Source: an uncultured Planctomycetaceae bacterium
Lineage (GTDB): Bacteria; Planctomycetota; Planctomycetia; Planctomycetales; Planctomycetaceae
Length of the DNA stretch: 32,795 bases
Assembly (NCBI GenBank): GCA_937916515.1
Contig: CALFSX010000138.1
Span: forward strand, 1-32,795
Direction of reading: 5' to 3'
Below are positions 1 to 6,622 of the stretch, in pieces. A program made the translations under genes and the position numbers. Under the pieces are notes generated by a model that saw nothing but the letters and a program-made list of their open reading frames with translations, was not told the DNA's origin and did not search any database. Position 1 is the stretch's first letter. The number at the start of each line of letters is the position of its first letter.

Positions 1-57
1 ACTTAAACATATCCCGTCGAACCTACGCCACCGCCCGCCGAGGCGTCTCGGCCAGCT

Positions 58-1341
58 TTAGTGGCGGTCGAGTTTGGGGGTGGGGGATTGGGCGGCCATT
101 TCGAGTTGGTTGAGTGTTTCGACGATGGTGACTGAGGTGACGTCTTCGAATGAGCCGACGGCTGGCAGCTTGGTCAGCTGGTGTGCTCGAGTTTGCGCGT
201 GAGCGGCGTCGCTCATGCTGAAGCTCCAAACCATCAGCAGCATTGCCGCGCAAACGATGAACGCAAGCCAACCGAGATACGGTGTCAGCTGATCGGCTCG
301 AGTTGACGTCACGACCACTTTGGGGACTTCACGAAAACGGCTGGCGACAAACAAGGGAGCCATCGACACCCCATTACGACTTTCGTAGCCCTCGCGTTTG
401 AAGAAGTAACCGGTAAATTTTACAGAAGGAGCGTCCTTGATTTTGAAGTCTCTCGTTCTGGTCGGATTATTTTCGCCGATTAACGCGACCAATTTGGGGT
501 CAGCATTCAGACTGACGGCGTGAACCAGATTTTCTCCGGAATCAGCCGTTGTCAGCCATGCATCGTAGACAGTGCCGACTCCCAGAGCGTTGACCTGCCC
601 TTTGACGACGGACAGTTTTCGCAGCTTGCCGGAGATATTCCATGGCTTGCCGCGAGATCCGTTGGGCGAATCCATAAACAGTGCGTACGCGCCTGCTGGA
701 GCGTTTTCCAGTTTGCGTTCGGCAATCACAGACGCCATCTTCATCGCAGCAAAGTAGGCATCTGATTCGGCAGAATGCACGCCAATCACGTCGTCTCGAA
801 TTTCCTTCAACAGGCTTTCCGGAACGCTGGGAATTGCTTTGGGATCGAACCTGGGAGTAGTGCCGTCCGGGCTTTCCGCAAGCACCTGATAGGCGGGGCG
901 GAGTGCTGTTACAGAAACAGCTTCGTCTGCACTGTTGGCAGAACGAGCTTCTTCGCCGATAAGAAATTCGTCGTGCTTAATAGAATTGTCGGGCGCGGAA
1001 GTTTCCTCAGCGGGCTGTTGTGCTGCGGGAGAAACAACTTTCCAGTTGGCATCGTTTTCCGCGGTTCCTGCAGAAGAGCTATTAAGCGAACCATCTGCAG
1101 CTTGACTGGCCGGCACAGTTTCAGGAAACAGGCCGCTCCAAAACTGAGGCCGTCGAACGACCGTAAAGCAGATCATAATGACGCCCAGGCCAAAAATCAG
1201 CAGCGTCAGTCGCTTTTGGTCGCGAGCCTTCAGCAGGCCGCGAGGTCGTTCTTTGGTACGAAAACGCACGTTTGTAAATCCCTCAGAAATCCGTTCGTCC
1301 GTAACAAGCACATGTTCGCTGGCTTCAGGCCAGGCTGACAC
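58..1341 (-). CDS. Membrane protein of unknown function (two TM segments)
   Basis: A 427-aa protein that I do not recognise. It has a charged cytoplasmic-type N-terminus (about residues 1-44), a hydrophobic segment at about 45-62, a long low-complexity Ser/Ala/Glu-rich linker (about 75-130), a soluble region at about 165-345, and a second hydrophobic segment at about 356-374 followed by a short polar tail. Two membrane spans with a large loop between them suggest that residues 75-345 lie outside the cytoplasm. The only start that gives the full N-terminus is GTG at 1339-1341; no strong ribosome site precedes it, so the start is uncertain. It is the last gene on this strand before the window edge and has no partner in view. 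The coding call rests on length and on a sensible membrane-protein layout. The function is unknown. Confidence 0.8.
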   Translation of the reverse strand: MSAWPEASEHVLVTDERISEGFTNVRFRTKERPRGLLKARDQKRLTLLIFGLGVIMICFTVVRRPQFWSGLFPETVPASQAADGSLNSSSAGTAENDANWKVVSPAAQQPAEETSAPDNSIKHDEFLIGEEARSANSADEAVSVTALRPAYQVLAESPDGTTPRFDPKAIPSVPESLLKEIRDDVIGVHSAESDAYFAAMKMASVIAERKLENAPAGAYALFMDSPNGSRGKPWNISGKLRKLSVVKGQVNALGVGTVYDAWLTTADSGENLVHAVSLNADPKLVALIGENNPTRTRDFKIKDAPSVKFTGYFFKREGYESRNGVSMAPLFVASRFREVPKVVVTSTRADQLTPYLGWLAFIVCAAMLLMVWSFSMSDAAHAQTRAHQLTKLPAVGSFEDVTSVTIVETLNQLEMAAQSPTPKLDRH

Positions 1342-1424
1342 AATAATATCGACTCGCCACCGTCTGAAATCGACACATGCAACCTGCAGGCATCGGCATC
1401 AATCGTGAAACGACTGATCGTTAG

Positions 1425-1569
1425 CTGGACGGCGCCAAGTTTCAATCTCAATCAGCCGCAAGGCGTTCGCCCCTGTCGTCTTCCGTGATCCGCACAAACC
1501 GGGGCTAACGCCCTGCGGCTGATGTGGTTACCGAAATGCTAAAATTTGATTTAACCTGACGCTGTCCAA
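1425..1569. repeat. MITE-like nested palindromic element, copy 1
   Basis: About 145 bp with imperfect terminal inverted repeats: the left end reads CTGGACGGCGCCAAGTT and the right end, on the other strand, TTGGACAGCGTCAGGTT. Inside is a second inverted pair built around CCGCAGGGCGTTAGCCCC (left about 1452-1473, right about 1501-1524). A related copy lies at 5621-5755. It carries no ORF. I see no clear target-site duplication. The nested symmetry would fold into a long hairpin on either strand. Confidence 0.75.
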
Positions 1570-1700
1570 TTGATTTTTCCAGAAGATGATGCGTGGTCGG
1601 TTCGTATCATTCTCTTATGATGACCACGGAGCGTTTTCGAACGTCGGCTCGAATCGGCTGGCGGGCCGCCCAGCATCACGTTTATTAAGTTTATGTTGTT

Positions 1701-1877
1701 ATGGCGGGTTTGGGCAAGAGTTTGATGGCTGGAAGCTTCCATAAAATGGGCCATATGACCAACAAGGCAGGAATGTTGACGCGAACTGCCAGGAACGTTG
1801 CTGCTGTGGTTGACGAACGGGGCAAAGACGAAAACAATCCCGCGCACTGGTTGATCGCAGCGTTTTTGTGCGTTTGA
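1701..1877 (+). CDS. Possible small protein, 58 aa, unknown function
   Basis: An ATG-started ORF of 58 codons ends at TGA 1875-1877. The product begins MAGLGKSLMA, has basic and Met-rich stretches (HKMGHMTNKAG), a VVDERGKDENNPAHW segment and a hydrophobic end LIAAFLCV. The composition looks protein-like rather than random, and no longer convincing ORF occupies either strand here. It precedes the small basic-tailed protein at 1933 by 55 bp on the same strand, so the two could share a transcript. No obvious Shine-Dalgarno precedes the ATG, which is not unusual in this window. I do not recognise a family; conservation in relatives would decide whether it is real. Confidence 0.4.
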   Translation: MAGLGKSLMAGSFHKMGHMTNKAGMLTRTARNVAAVVDERGKDENNPAHWLIAAFLCV

Positions 1878-1932
1878 CGATGTTTGAGCCAGGTATCAAT
1901 TTTGTTGAGTCTATGTGTAAGTGGGAAAAGCT

Positions 1933-2157
1933 ATGAGTGGTCCGATCGTAAGGACGGGGACGAATCCAAAGTTCTGGTCAAACTGGGATCAGGCGTTCGG
2001 CGGAGGCAATTCTGCGGATTCCAAGGCGGAAAAGACTGGCAAATCAAAAAAGAAGGCCGACTCTAAGAAAGTGGCCTCTCCCAAGGCGGCCAAAGCAGCC
2101 GCTCCCAAAGCCGACACAAAGAAGGCTGCCAAGAAAAAGAAAAAGTCTAAGAATTAG
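1933..2157 (+). CDS. Small protein with a Lys/Ala-rich basic tail, unknown function
   Basis: A 74-aa protein. Residues 1-24 form a short conserved-looking head (MSGPIVRTGTNPKFWSNWDQ) and the remaining 50 residues are almost wholly Lys, Ala, Ser and Pro, ending in a run of lysines. Such a tail resembles the disordered C-termini of histone H1-like or ribosome-associated proteins, so nucleic-acid binding is a fair inference, but the head matches no family I can name. I chose ATG 1933 because GGGAAAA lies just upstream; an in-frame GTG at 1921 would add only four residues. The gene for the polytopic membrane protein starts 8 bp after the stop, implying co-transcription. Confidence 0.7.
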   Translation: MSGPIVRTGTNPKFWSNWDQAFGGGNSADSKAEKTGKSKKKADSKKVASPKAAKAAAPKADTKKAAKKKKKSKN

Positions 2158-2165
2158 CCGTTCCA

Positions 2166-3803
2166 ATGAACGGAGTGAAGATCAAAACAAGTCCCACTAG
2201 CCGGACTGCGTTAGTCGTTTTTGCGACTGGCGCTGTTTTTATCACATGGTCGCTGTTAAGCGTGCCGATTCCGGGCGTCAACGAGCCTCATTATTTTACG
2301 AAGGCTCGTAACTTTGCAGCCCCGCATTGGTGTCGCGAAGACTTCTTTCTGCAGTCCGCGAACGCCCATGCCGTGTTCTTTGCGCTGGTTGGCCCCGTCG
2401 CCAACGTGTTGTCGTTTTCGGCCACGGCATTGTTGGGGCGAATTCTGAGTTTATGGCTACTGGCTGCCGGATGGGTGCATCTTGGCCGACGTATCGGGCT
2501 AAGCAACTTTTCCGTTCTGTGCGCCGCGTGCCTGTACTGCCTGATTGCGGCCAGCGGAAACTTTTCCGGCGAATGGGTGATTGGCGGCTTTGAAAGCAAA
2601 GTGCCAGCCTATGGCTTCGCTCTATTGGCCGTAACATATTGGCTGGATGGCTTTCGCACTTTGCAGAAACGGCCCTATCTGATTTCCGGCAGCATGGCCG
2701 GACTGGCCGTTTCGCTGCATCCAGTGGTTGGGCTGTGGTTTTGCCTGGCAATGGCCATGTGTGAAGTCTGCCTGTGCCGAACGAAACGTGAAGCATTGGC
2801 GGACTCTGTCGCAGTAGCGTCGGCCGCTCACCGGTTGACGCTGCGAACGTTTGTGGTGAATTCGTCCTGTTTTGTGGCCACCTCGATTCTGTTCGCTTTG
2901 CCGGGCCTTATTCCGGCTCTGCAACTGGTGATCAATTCCGACGTTGATCAGGCCACTCAGGATACCGCCAACTATATTCAGATTTTCTGGCGTCTGGCGC
3001 ATCACCTCGATCCCAGTACGTTTCCGGCCTATGCATGGAAACACACGGCTGTGTTGTGCCTGACCGCGGCAACGGTACTTTACGGCGAACGTTGGCTTGG
3101 CAGAAGACAGAATGCTTCTGCCAGCACAAACTGGCTGCCGCTGGTGTGTCTGGTGCTTGCGGCAGCCGTGATTGCATGCGTGGGAATTGTCATTGGATGG
3201 CACTCCGGCGAAGCCAAAGATCTGCCTGATTGGAAATGGCGAGCATCTTTGTTGCGATTTTATCCGTTCCGCATGTTCGACGCGCTTCTGCCGATGCTGA
3301 CTGCGTTTGCCGTTGCGGCAACTATCAGCAGGTTTGTGCTTCATCGAAAAGCGAAGTTGGCAGTAGTGAGCGTGGCCGTTCTTGCAATGTGTGTGGTTGG
3401 GCTGAATGTTCGTCCGTCAGCTCCCAGTGCTTATAGTTCAAAGTCGTTTGCGGAATGGAAAGTTGCCTGCCAGTGGCTGTCTGAAAACACGGCTGAAGAC
3501 TGCCTGATCTGGGGGCCTCGCGAAAGTTTCGGGCTGAAGTGGTTTGCGAATCGAGCTGAATATATTTGCTTTAAAGACTGCCCTCAGGACGCAGCCGGCA
3601 TCGTCGAATGGAATCGGCGACTGTGGACGATTTTCCATTGGTCCGAAGCTGCCTACAGTGACGAGATGTTCGATAACAGCGATTTGCGAGCCCTGCGCAA
3701 ATTAACCAACGTCGACTACGTGATGACTCGCCAGTTGGGACCGTTCGAATCAGAGCCGGTCTATCAGAACAGCATCTGGCGCATTTACGAAGTGCCGCAG
3801 TAA
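2166..3803 (+). CDS. Polytopic membrane protein, GT-C glycosyltransferase-like fold
   Basis: A 545-aa protein with roughly 11-12 hydrophobic segments spread over residues 14-420 and a soluble C-terminal part (about 425-545). The first extracytoplasmic loop carries NEPHYFTKA at about residues 38-46; an acidic residue in that position, followed by a conserved loop, is typical of GT-C lipid-linked-sugar transferases (ArnT/PMT-like), where it acts in catalysis. The C-terminal part contains a Trp/Cys-rich segment with LIWGPRESFGLKWFANRAE, and resembles planctomycete proteins of unknown function. Sugar or lipid-sugar transfer at the cell envelope is therefore an inference from topology, not shown. 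It starts 8 bp after the small basic-tailed protein and is probably translated from the same mRNA. Confidence 0.8.
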   Translation: MNGVKIKTSPTSRTALVVFATGAVFITWSLLSVPIPGVNEPHYFTKARNFAAPHWCREDFFLQSANAHAVFFALVGPVANVLSFSATALLGRILSLWLLAAGWVHLGRRIGLSNFSVLCAACLYCLIAASGNFSGEWVIGGFESKVPAYGFALLAVTYWLDGFRTLQKRPYLISGSMAGLAVSLHPVVGLWFCLAMAMCEVCLCRTKREALADSVAVASAAHRLTLRTFVVNSSCFVATSILFALPGLIPALQLVINSDVDQATQDTANYIQIFWRLAHHLDPSTFPAYAWKHTAVLCLTAATVLYGERWLGRRQNASASTNWLPLVCLVLAAAVIACVGIVIGWHSGEAKDLPDWKWRASLLRFYPFRMFDALLPMLTAFAVAATISRFVLHRKAKLAVVSVAVLAMCVVGLNVRPSAPSAYSSKSFAEWKVACQWLSENTAEDCLIWGPRESFGLKWFANRAEYICFKDCPQDAAGIVEWNRRLWTIFHWSEAAYSDEMFDNSDLRALRKLTNVDYVMTRQLGPFESEPVYQNSIWRIYEVPQ

Positions 3804-3846
3804 CGGACAAAGGGACCCTGCCAAGCTAGTGCAAAGACGCTGTCAA

Positions 3847-3867
3847 CCTCCGAGGCAAGCTCGGGGG
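3847..3867. repeat. Short hairpin of the CCTCCGAG/CTCGG type
   Basis: CCTCCGAG (3847-3854) pairs with CTCGGGGG (3860-3867) around a GCAAG loop, with one G-T wobble. A degenerate relative, CCGGAGGCAAGCTCAGG, occurs at about 19640-19660, next to queD. It is 43 bp downstream of the stop at 3803, so it might also act as a weak transcript end, but no T-run follows. Confidence 0.45.
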
Positions 3868-3924
3868 CGGTGTGTGCGTTTGGTGATAGACGGTTGGCTG
3901 TGATGTGGAGCGTGAAAGTGCTTC

Positions 3925-4059
3925 AGAGTCTTACTCAAAATGATGGGCGCACGGAGCGCATGTTGGCCGGAGCGACAACGGAGCGGCTCGGCGATTTCAG
4001 CGTTCCATGTCTTCCCGCCAACCACGCCACTGGGTCAAGGGCGAAGCCCTTGTCAGGCG
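3925..4059. repeat. Dispersed 'GCGAAGC' repeat, copy A (overlaps gatA stop)
   Basis: About 135 bp starting AGAGTCTTACTCAAAA, containing AGCGACAACGGAGCGGCTCG and ending with the hairpin CAAGGGCGAAGCCCTTG (4036-4052). Copies B-D are at 5758-5896, about 9005-9128 and about 16688-16792, all in this orientation. The final TCAGGCG overlaps the last codons of gatA: TCA (4053-4055) is the gatA stop read on the minus strand, so in the mRNA the hairpin is formed immediately after the stop codon. Confidence 0.8.
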
Positions 4060-5549
4060 AACTCTGTCGGTATTGCCACCGCTGCTGCTGTTGTTGAGGT
4101 GGTGGATTGTTCCAGCATTCTGGCGGCTTGCAGCATGGCCGTTTCCTGAAACGCGGCGGCCTGCAGTTGTATTCCGATGGGCAGACCGGACGACGTGAAG
4201 CCGCAGGGAATAGAAATTCCCGGTATCCCGGCCAGGTTGGCGCTAATCGTATAGATGTCGCTTAAATACATGGCCAGCGGGTCGTTCATCTTTTCGCCCA
4301 GCTTGAAGGCGGCGGAAGGAGCCACAGGGCCGGCAATGACATCAACATCTGCAAAGGCGGCGTCATAGTCTTCTCGAATACGTCGCCGCACCTTCAACGC
4401 TTTCAGGTAATACGCGTCGTAGTATCCGGCAGACAGGGCGTATGTTCCCAGCATGATGCGACGCTTCACTTCGGGGCCAAAGCCTTCACCGCGACTTAGG
4501 CAATACAGATCCGTCAAGCTGTGTTTGCTGCTGTCGAAGCTTTCGGAACGATAGCCATAATGAATGCCGTCATAGCGAGCCAGGTTGCTGGACGCTTCGC
4601 TGGGGGCGATCAGGTAATAAGTGGCTACGCTGTATTTGGCGTGAGGCAGTGCCACAGTTTTTACGGTGGCTCCCAGAGCTTCCAGGTTTGCAACGGCTTT
4701 GCGAACAGCGGAATTCACTTCTTCGTTCAGTCCGTCGCGATAATGTTCGTCGACGATGCCGACCTTTAAGCCAGCCAATGGTTGATTAACGCTGCCCATG
4801 TAATCGGGCACGGTTTCGTTGACGGAAGTTGAATCTCGATCGTCGTGTCCAGCGATGGCCTGCAGCAGCAGGGTGGCCCCAAAAACGTCTTTTGCAAAGG
4901 GGCCGATTTGATCCAGTGAACTGGCAAACGCGACAAGTCCGAATCGGGAAACTCGCCCATACGTCGGCTTCATGCCCACTACGCCGCAAAACGAAGCTGG
5001 CTGACGAATGGAACCTCCCGTATCAGAACCCAACGCCAACGGAACCAGCCCGGCAGCAACGGCTGCGGCGGAACCTCCCGAGGATCCGCCGGGAGAATGT
5101 TCTGTGTTCCATGGATTGCGAGTGACGCCCGCAGCAGACGTTTCCGTCGATGACCCCATCGCGAATTCGTCCATGTTCAGCTTGCCAACGATGACGCCGT
5201 CGGCCGCGTTGATTTTTTCGACAACCGTGGCATCGTAAGGTGGCTTAAAGTTGTTCAGCATGCGGCTGCCGCAGGTGGTGGTGATTCCGACCTGGCACAT
5301 GTTGTCTTTAATGCCGATCGGCAGACCTTCCAGCAAGCCCACGGTTTGCCCGGAGGAGCGTTTGGCATCGACGGCATCGGCTTGTGCCAGAGCGGACGAG
5401 GCGTCAACGCTGACAAACGCATTTAGCTGCGGGTTGAATTTTTCAATGCGTTGCAGGCATTGTTCTGTAAGCTGTCGGCTGGTAACGCTGCCCGTTTGCA
5501 GAGCTTCCACAAGAGCGGAAGTGCTAAGCTGGTGGTGTTCAGAAGTCAT
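4053..5549 (-). CDS. gatA: Asp-tRNA(Asn)/Glu-tRNA(Gln) amidotransferase subunit A
   Basis: A 498-aa amidase-signature protein, normal length for GatA. GatA hydrolyses glutamine and supplies ammonia to GatB, which amidates mischarged Glu-tRNA(Gln) and/or Asp-tRNA(Asn) in the GatCAB complex. The Ser-cis-Ser-Lys triad is visible: K81 in GIKDN, S156 in GGSSGGS and S180 in DTGGS, with the usual ~24-residue Ser-Ser spacing, plus the PASFCG segment after it. ATG 5547-5549 begins MTSEHHQLST at the normal family start. gatC lies upstream on the same strand, but 340 bp of repeat-filled sequence separates the two genes, so they may not be a tight operon. gatB is not in the window. The final Ala codon and stop lie inside a dispersed repeat. 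Confidence 0.97.
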   Translation of the reverse strand: MTSEHHQLSTSALVEALQTGSVTSRQLTEQCLQRIEKFNPQLNAFVSVDASSALAQADAVDAKRSSGQTVGLLEGLPIGIKDNMCQVGITTTCGSRMLNNFKPPYDATVVEKINAADGVIVGKLNMDEFAMGSSTETSAAGVTRNPWNTEHSPGGSSGGSAAAVAAGLVPLALGSDTGGSIRQPASFCGVVGMKPTYGRVSRFGLVAFASSLDQIGPFAKDVFGATLLLQAIAGHDDRDSTSVNETVPDYMGSVNQPLAGLKVGIVDEHYRDGLNEEVNSAVRKAVANLEALGATVKTVALPHAKYSVATYYLIAPSEASSNLARYDGIHYGYRSESFDSSKHSLTDLYCLSRGEGFGPEVKRRIMLGTYALSAGYYDAYYLKALKVRRRIREDYDAAFADVDVIAGPVAPSAAFKLGEKMNDPLAMYLSDIYTISANLAGIPGISIPCGFTSSGLPIGIQLQAAAFQETAMLQAARMLEQSTTSTTAAAVAIPTEFA

Positions 5550-5620
5550 AGGACTGATGTTCTTTTGTTTCGATTTTCGTTAAGGACCGAGACGCGATTG
5601 CGAGAGTTTTGTGGTTTTGG

Positions 5621-5755
5621 CTGAACAGCGCCAGTCGCAATGAACCGCAGGGCGTTGGCCCGTTTTTTTCGTTTTCTGCGCTAACCGTGGCTGAAGCCCT
5701 GCGGCTGATGTGGGTACAGAAATAATGCCCCTTCATTGAACCTGGCGCTGTCCAG
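5621..5755. repeat. MITE-like nested palindromic element, copy 2
   Basis: About 135 bp with ends CTGAACAGCGCCAG (left) and, on the other strand, CTGGACAGCGCCAGGTTCA (right). The core again holds CCGCAGGGCGTTGGCCC (left) facing GAAGCCCTGCGGCTGATG (right). It matches copy 1 at 1425-1569 in ends, core and length but differs in the middle. It sits between gatC and gatA and directly abuts dispersed repeat copy B. Confidence 0.75.
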
Positions 5756-5757
5756 TT

Positions 5758-5896
5758 AGAGTCTTACTCAAAAAAGTCGCACGCACGGTGCGCAAATCTT
5801 TTCACGTAGCGACAACGTAGCGGCTCGGCGATTTGAACGTTCCACGTCTTGCCGCCATCCACGCCAATGGGTCAAGGGCGAAGCCCTTGTTAGGCG
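5758..5896. repeat. Dispersed 'GCGAAGC' repeat, copy B (overlaps gatC stop)
   Basis: About 139 bp, beginning AGAGTCTTACTCAAAA like copy A and ending in the same hairpin CAAGGGCGAAGCCCTTG followed by TTAGGCG. TTA at 5890-5892 is the gatC stop read on the minus strand, in the same position in the repeat as the gatA stop in copy A. Copies A and B are the most similar pair. Confidence 0.8.
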
Positions 5897-6183
5897 TCTT
5901 TCTGTTCCAGAATCTGAGGGACCTGAAAGAAACGTCCATCCGTTTTGGGGGCGTTTGCGAGGGCATCCGTCGTTGGCAATGATGGTTGTCGCACGTCTTC
6001 TCGAAACACGTTCGACAGTTCCACGGCGTGCGGCATCGGTTGAACGCCGTCTAAATCGACTTCGTCCAGCACCTTCACGTAGCCCAGAATCTGAGTCAGC
6101 TGTTCGCCGTAAGTTGTTAGCTCTGATTCATTTAGCGAAAGTCTGGCCAGCGAAGCGACCTTTCGGACTTCTTCAATTTCCAT
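5890..6183 (-). CDS. gatC: Asp-tRNA(Asn)/Glu-tRNA(Gln) amidotransferase subunit C
   Basis: A 97-aa protein starting MEIEEVRKVASLARL, the standard GatC opening; an upstream in-frame TTG would add four residues and is less likely than ATG 6181-6183. Conserved features include the N-terminal helix with LARLSLNESEL, the central LGYVKVLDEVDLDGVQPM, and the C-terminal FREDV...GRFFQVPQIL, which in known GatCAB structures wraps around GatA and GatB. The length is normal. GatC stabilises GatA and is needed for assembly of the complex. It is divergent from typA across a gap of about 440 bp. Its stop codon falls within dispersed repeat copy B, so the gene end and repeat end coincide. Confidence 0.96.
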   Translation of the reverse strand: MEIEEVRKVASLARLSLNESELTTYGEQLTQILGYVKVLDEVDLDGVQPMPHAVELSNVFREDVRQPSLPTTDALANAPKTDGRFFQVPQILEQKDA

Positions 6184-6225
6184 AATCTGTACCAATACTA
6201 TTTATGATTCTGAAAGTCTTCTGCA

Positions 6226-6263
6226 GCTTCAGCGAGCCTGCCGATGTGCAGGCAGGCCGAAGC
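6226..6263. repeat. Hairpin upstream of gatC
   Basis: GCCTGC (6236-6241) pairs with GCAGGC (6248-6253), and GCTTC (6226-6230) with GAAGC (6259-6263), around small internal loops. It lies in the gatC/typA divergent gap (6184-6622), about 43 bp upstream of the gatC start, where it could be in the gatC leader. I see nothing else clear in that gap; the 83-codon plus-strand ORF there looks spurious. Confidence 0.45.
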
Positions 6264-6622
6264 GACGTTTCTAATGAGCTTGTGGCCGAGAGACAGAACA
6301 TCGGCGGGGTTCGCTGTCGTTCACAGGACAATTGGTTTTGAATATAATCGAAACGATTGGCTGCAATTTACGGGCAAACCTTTAATCGCTTCAGACGTGT
6401 TTGGCGGCAAAGTTTCTCAGGACGCCGTCAGATATCAAGCGGTTGACGTCTTGCGCCGCGGAATTCCCGGTCTCCATATGAGAAATATGAGTTAAAAGGC
6501 GAATTGGCTCTAAACGCTCGACGACATGGTTTGTTAGTATCCCTCGCTTCTTATAAGCCGGACGGAACGGTCTGCGGCCCTCATTGGCCGCCCTTTCCCG
6601 GCATCACCGATCGGACCCTGTC

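Noticed and set aside
1-57. Possible fragment of a dispersed repeat at the window start (CCGAGGCGTCTCGG)
   Set aside because: Only a short GC-rich palindrome is shared; not enough sequence to assign it to a family.
1551-1847. 98-aa minus-strand ORF
   Set aside because: It begins opposite the more protein-like 58-aa plus-strand ORF, ends in the MITE-like element and has random-looking composition.
2622-3344. 240-aa minus-strand ORF
   Set aside because: It lies fully inside the polytopic membrane protein gene and is rich in Gln/Arg/His as expected for a shadow frame.
6244-6495. 83-aa plus-strand ORF in the gatC/typA gap
   Set aside because: It starts in a hairpin repeat and has no recognisable features or ribosome site.
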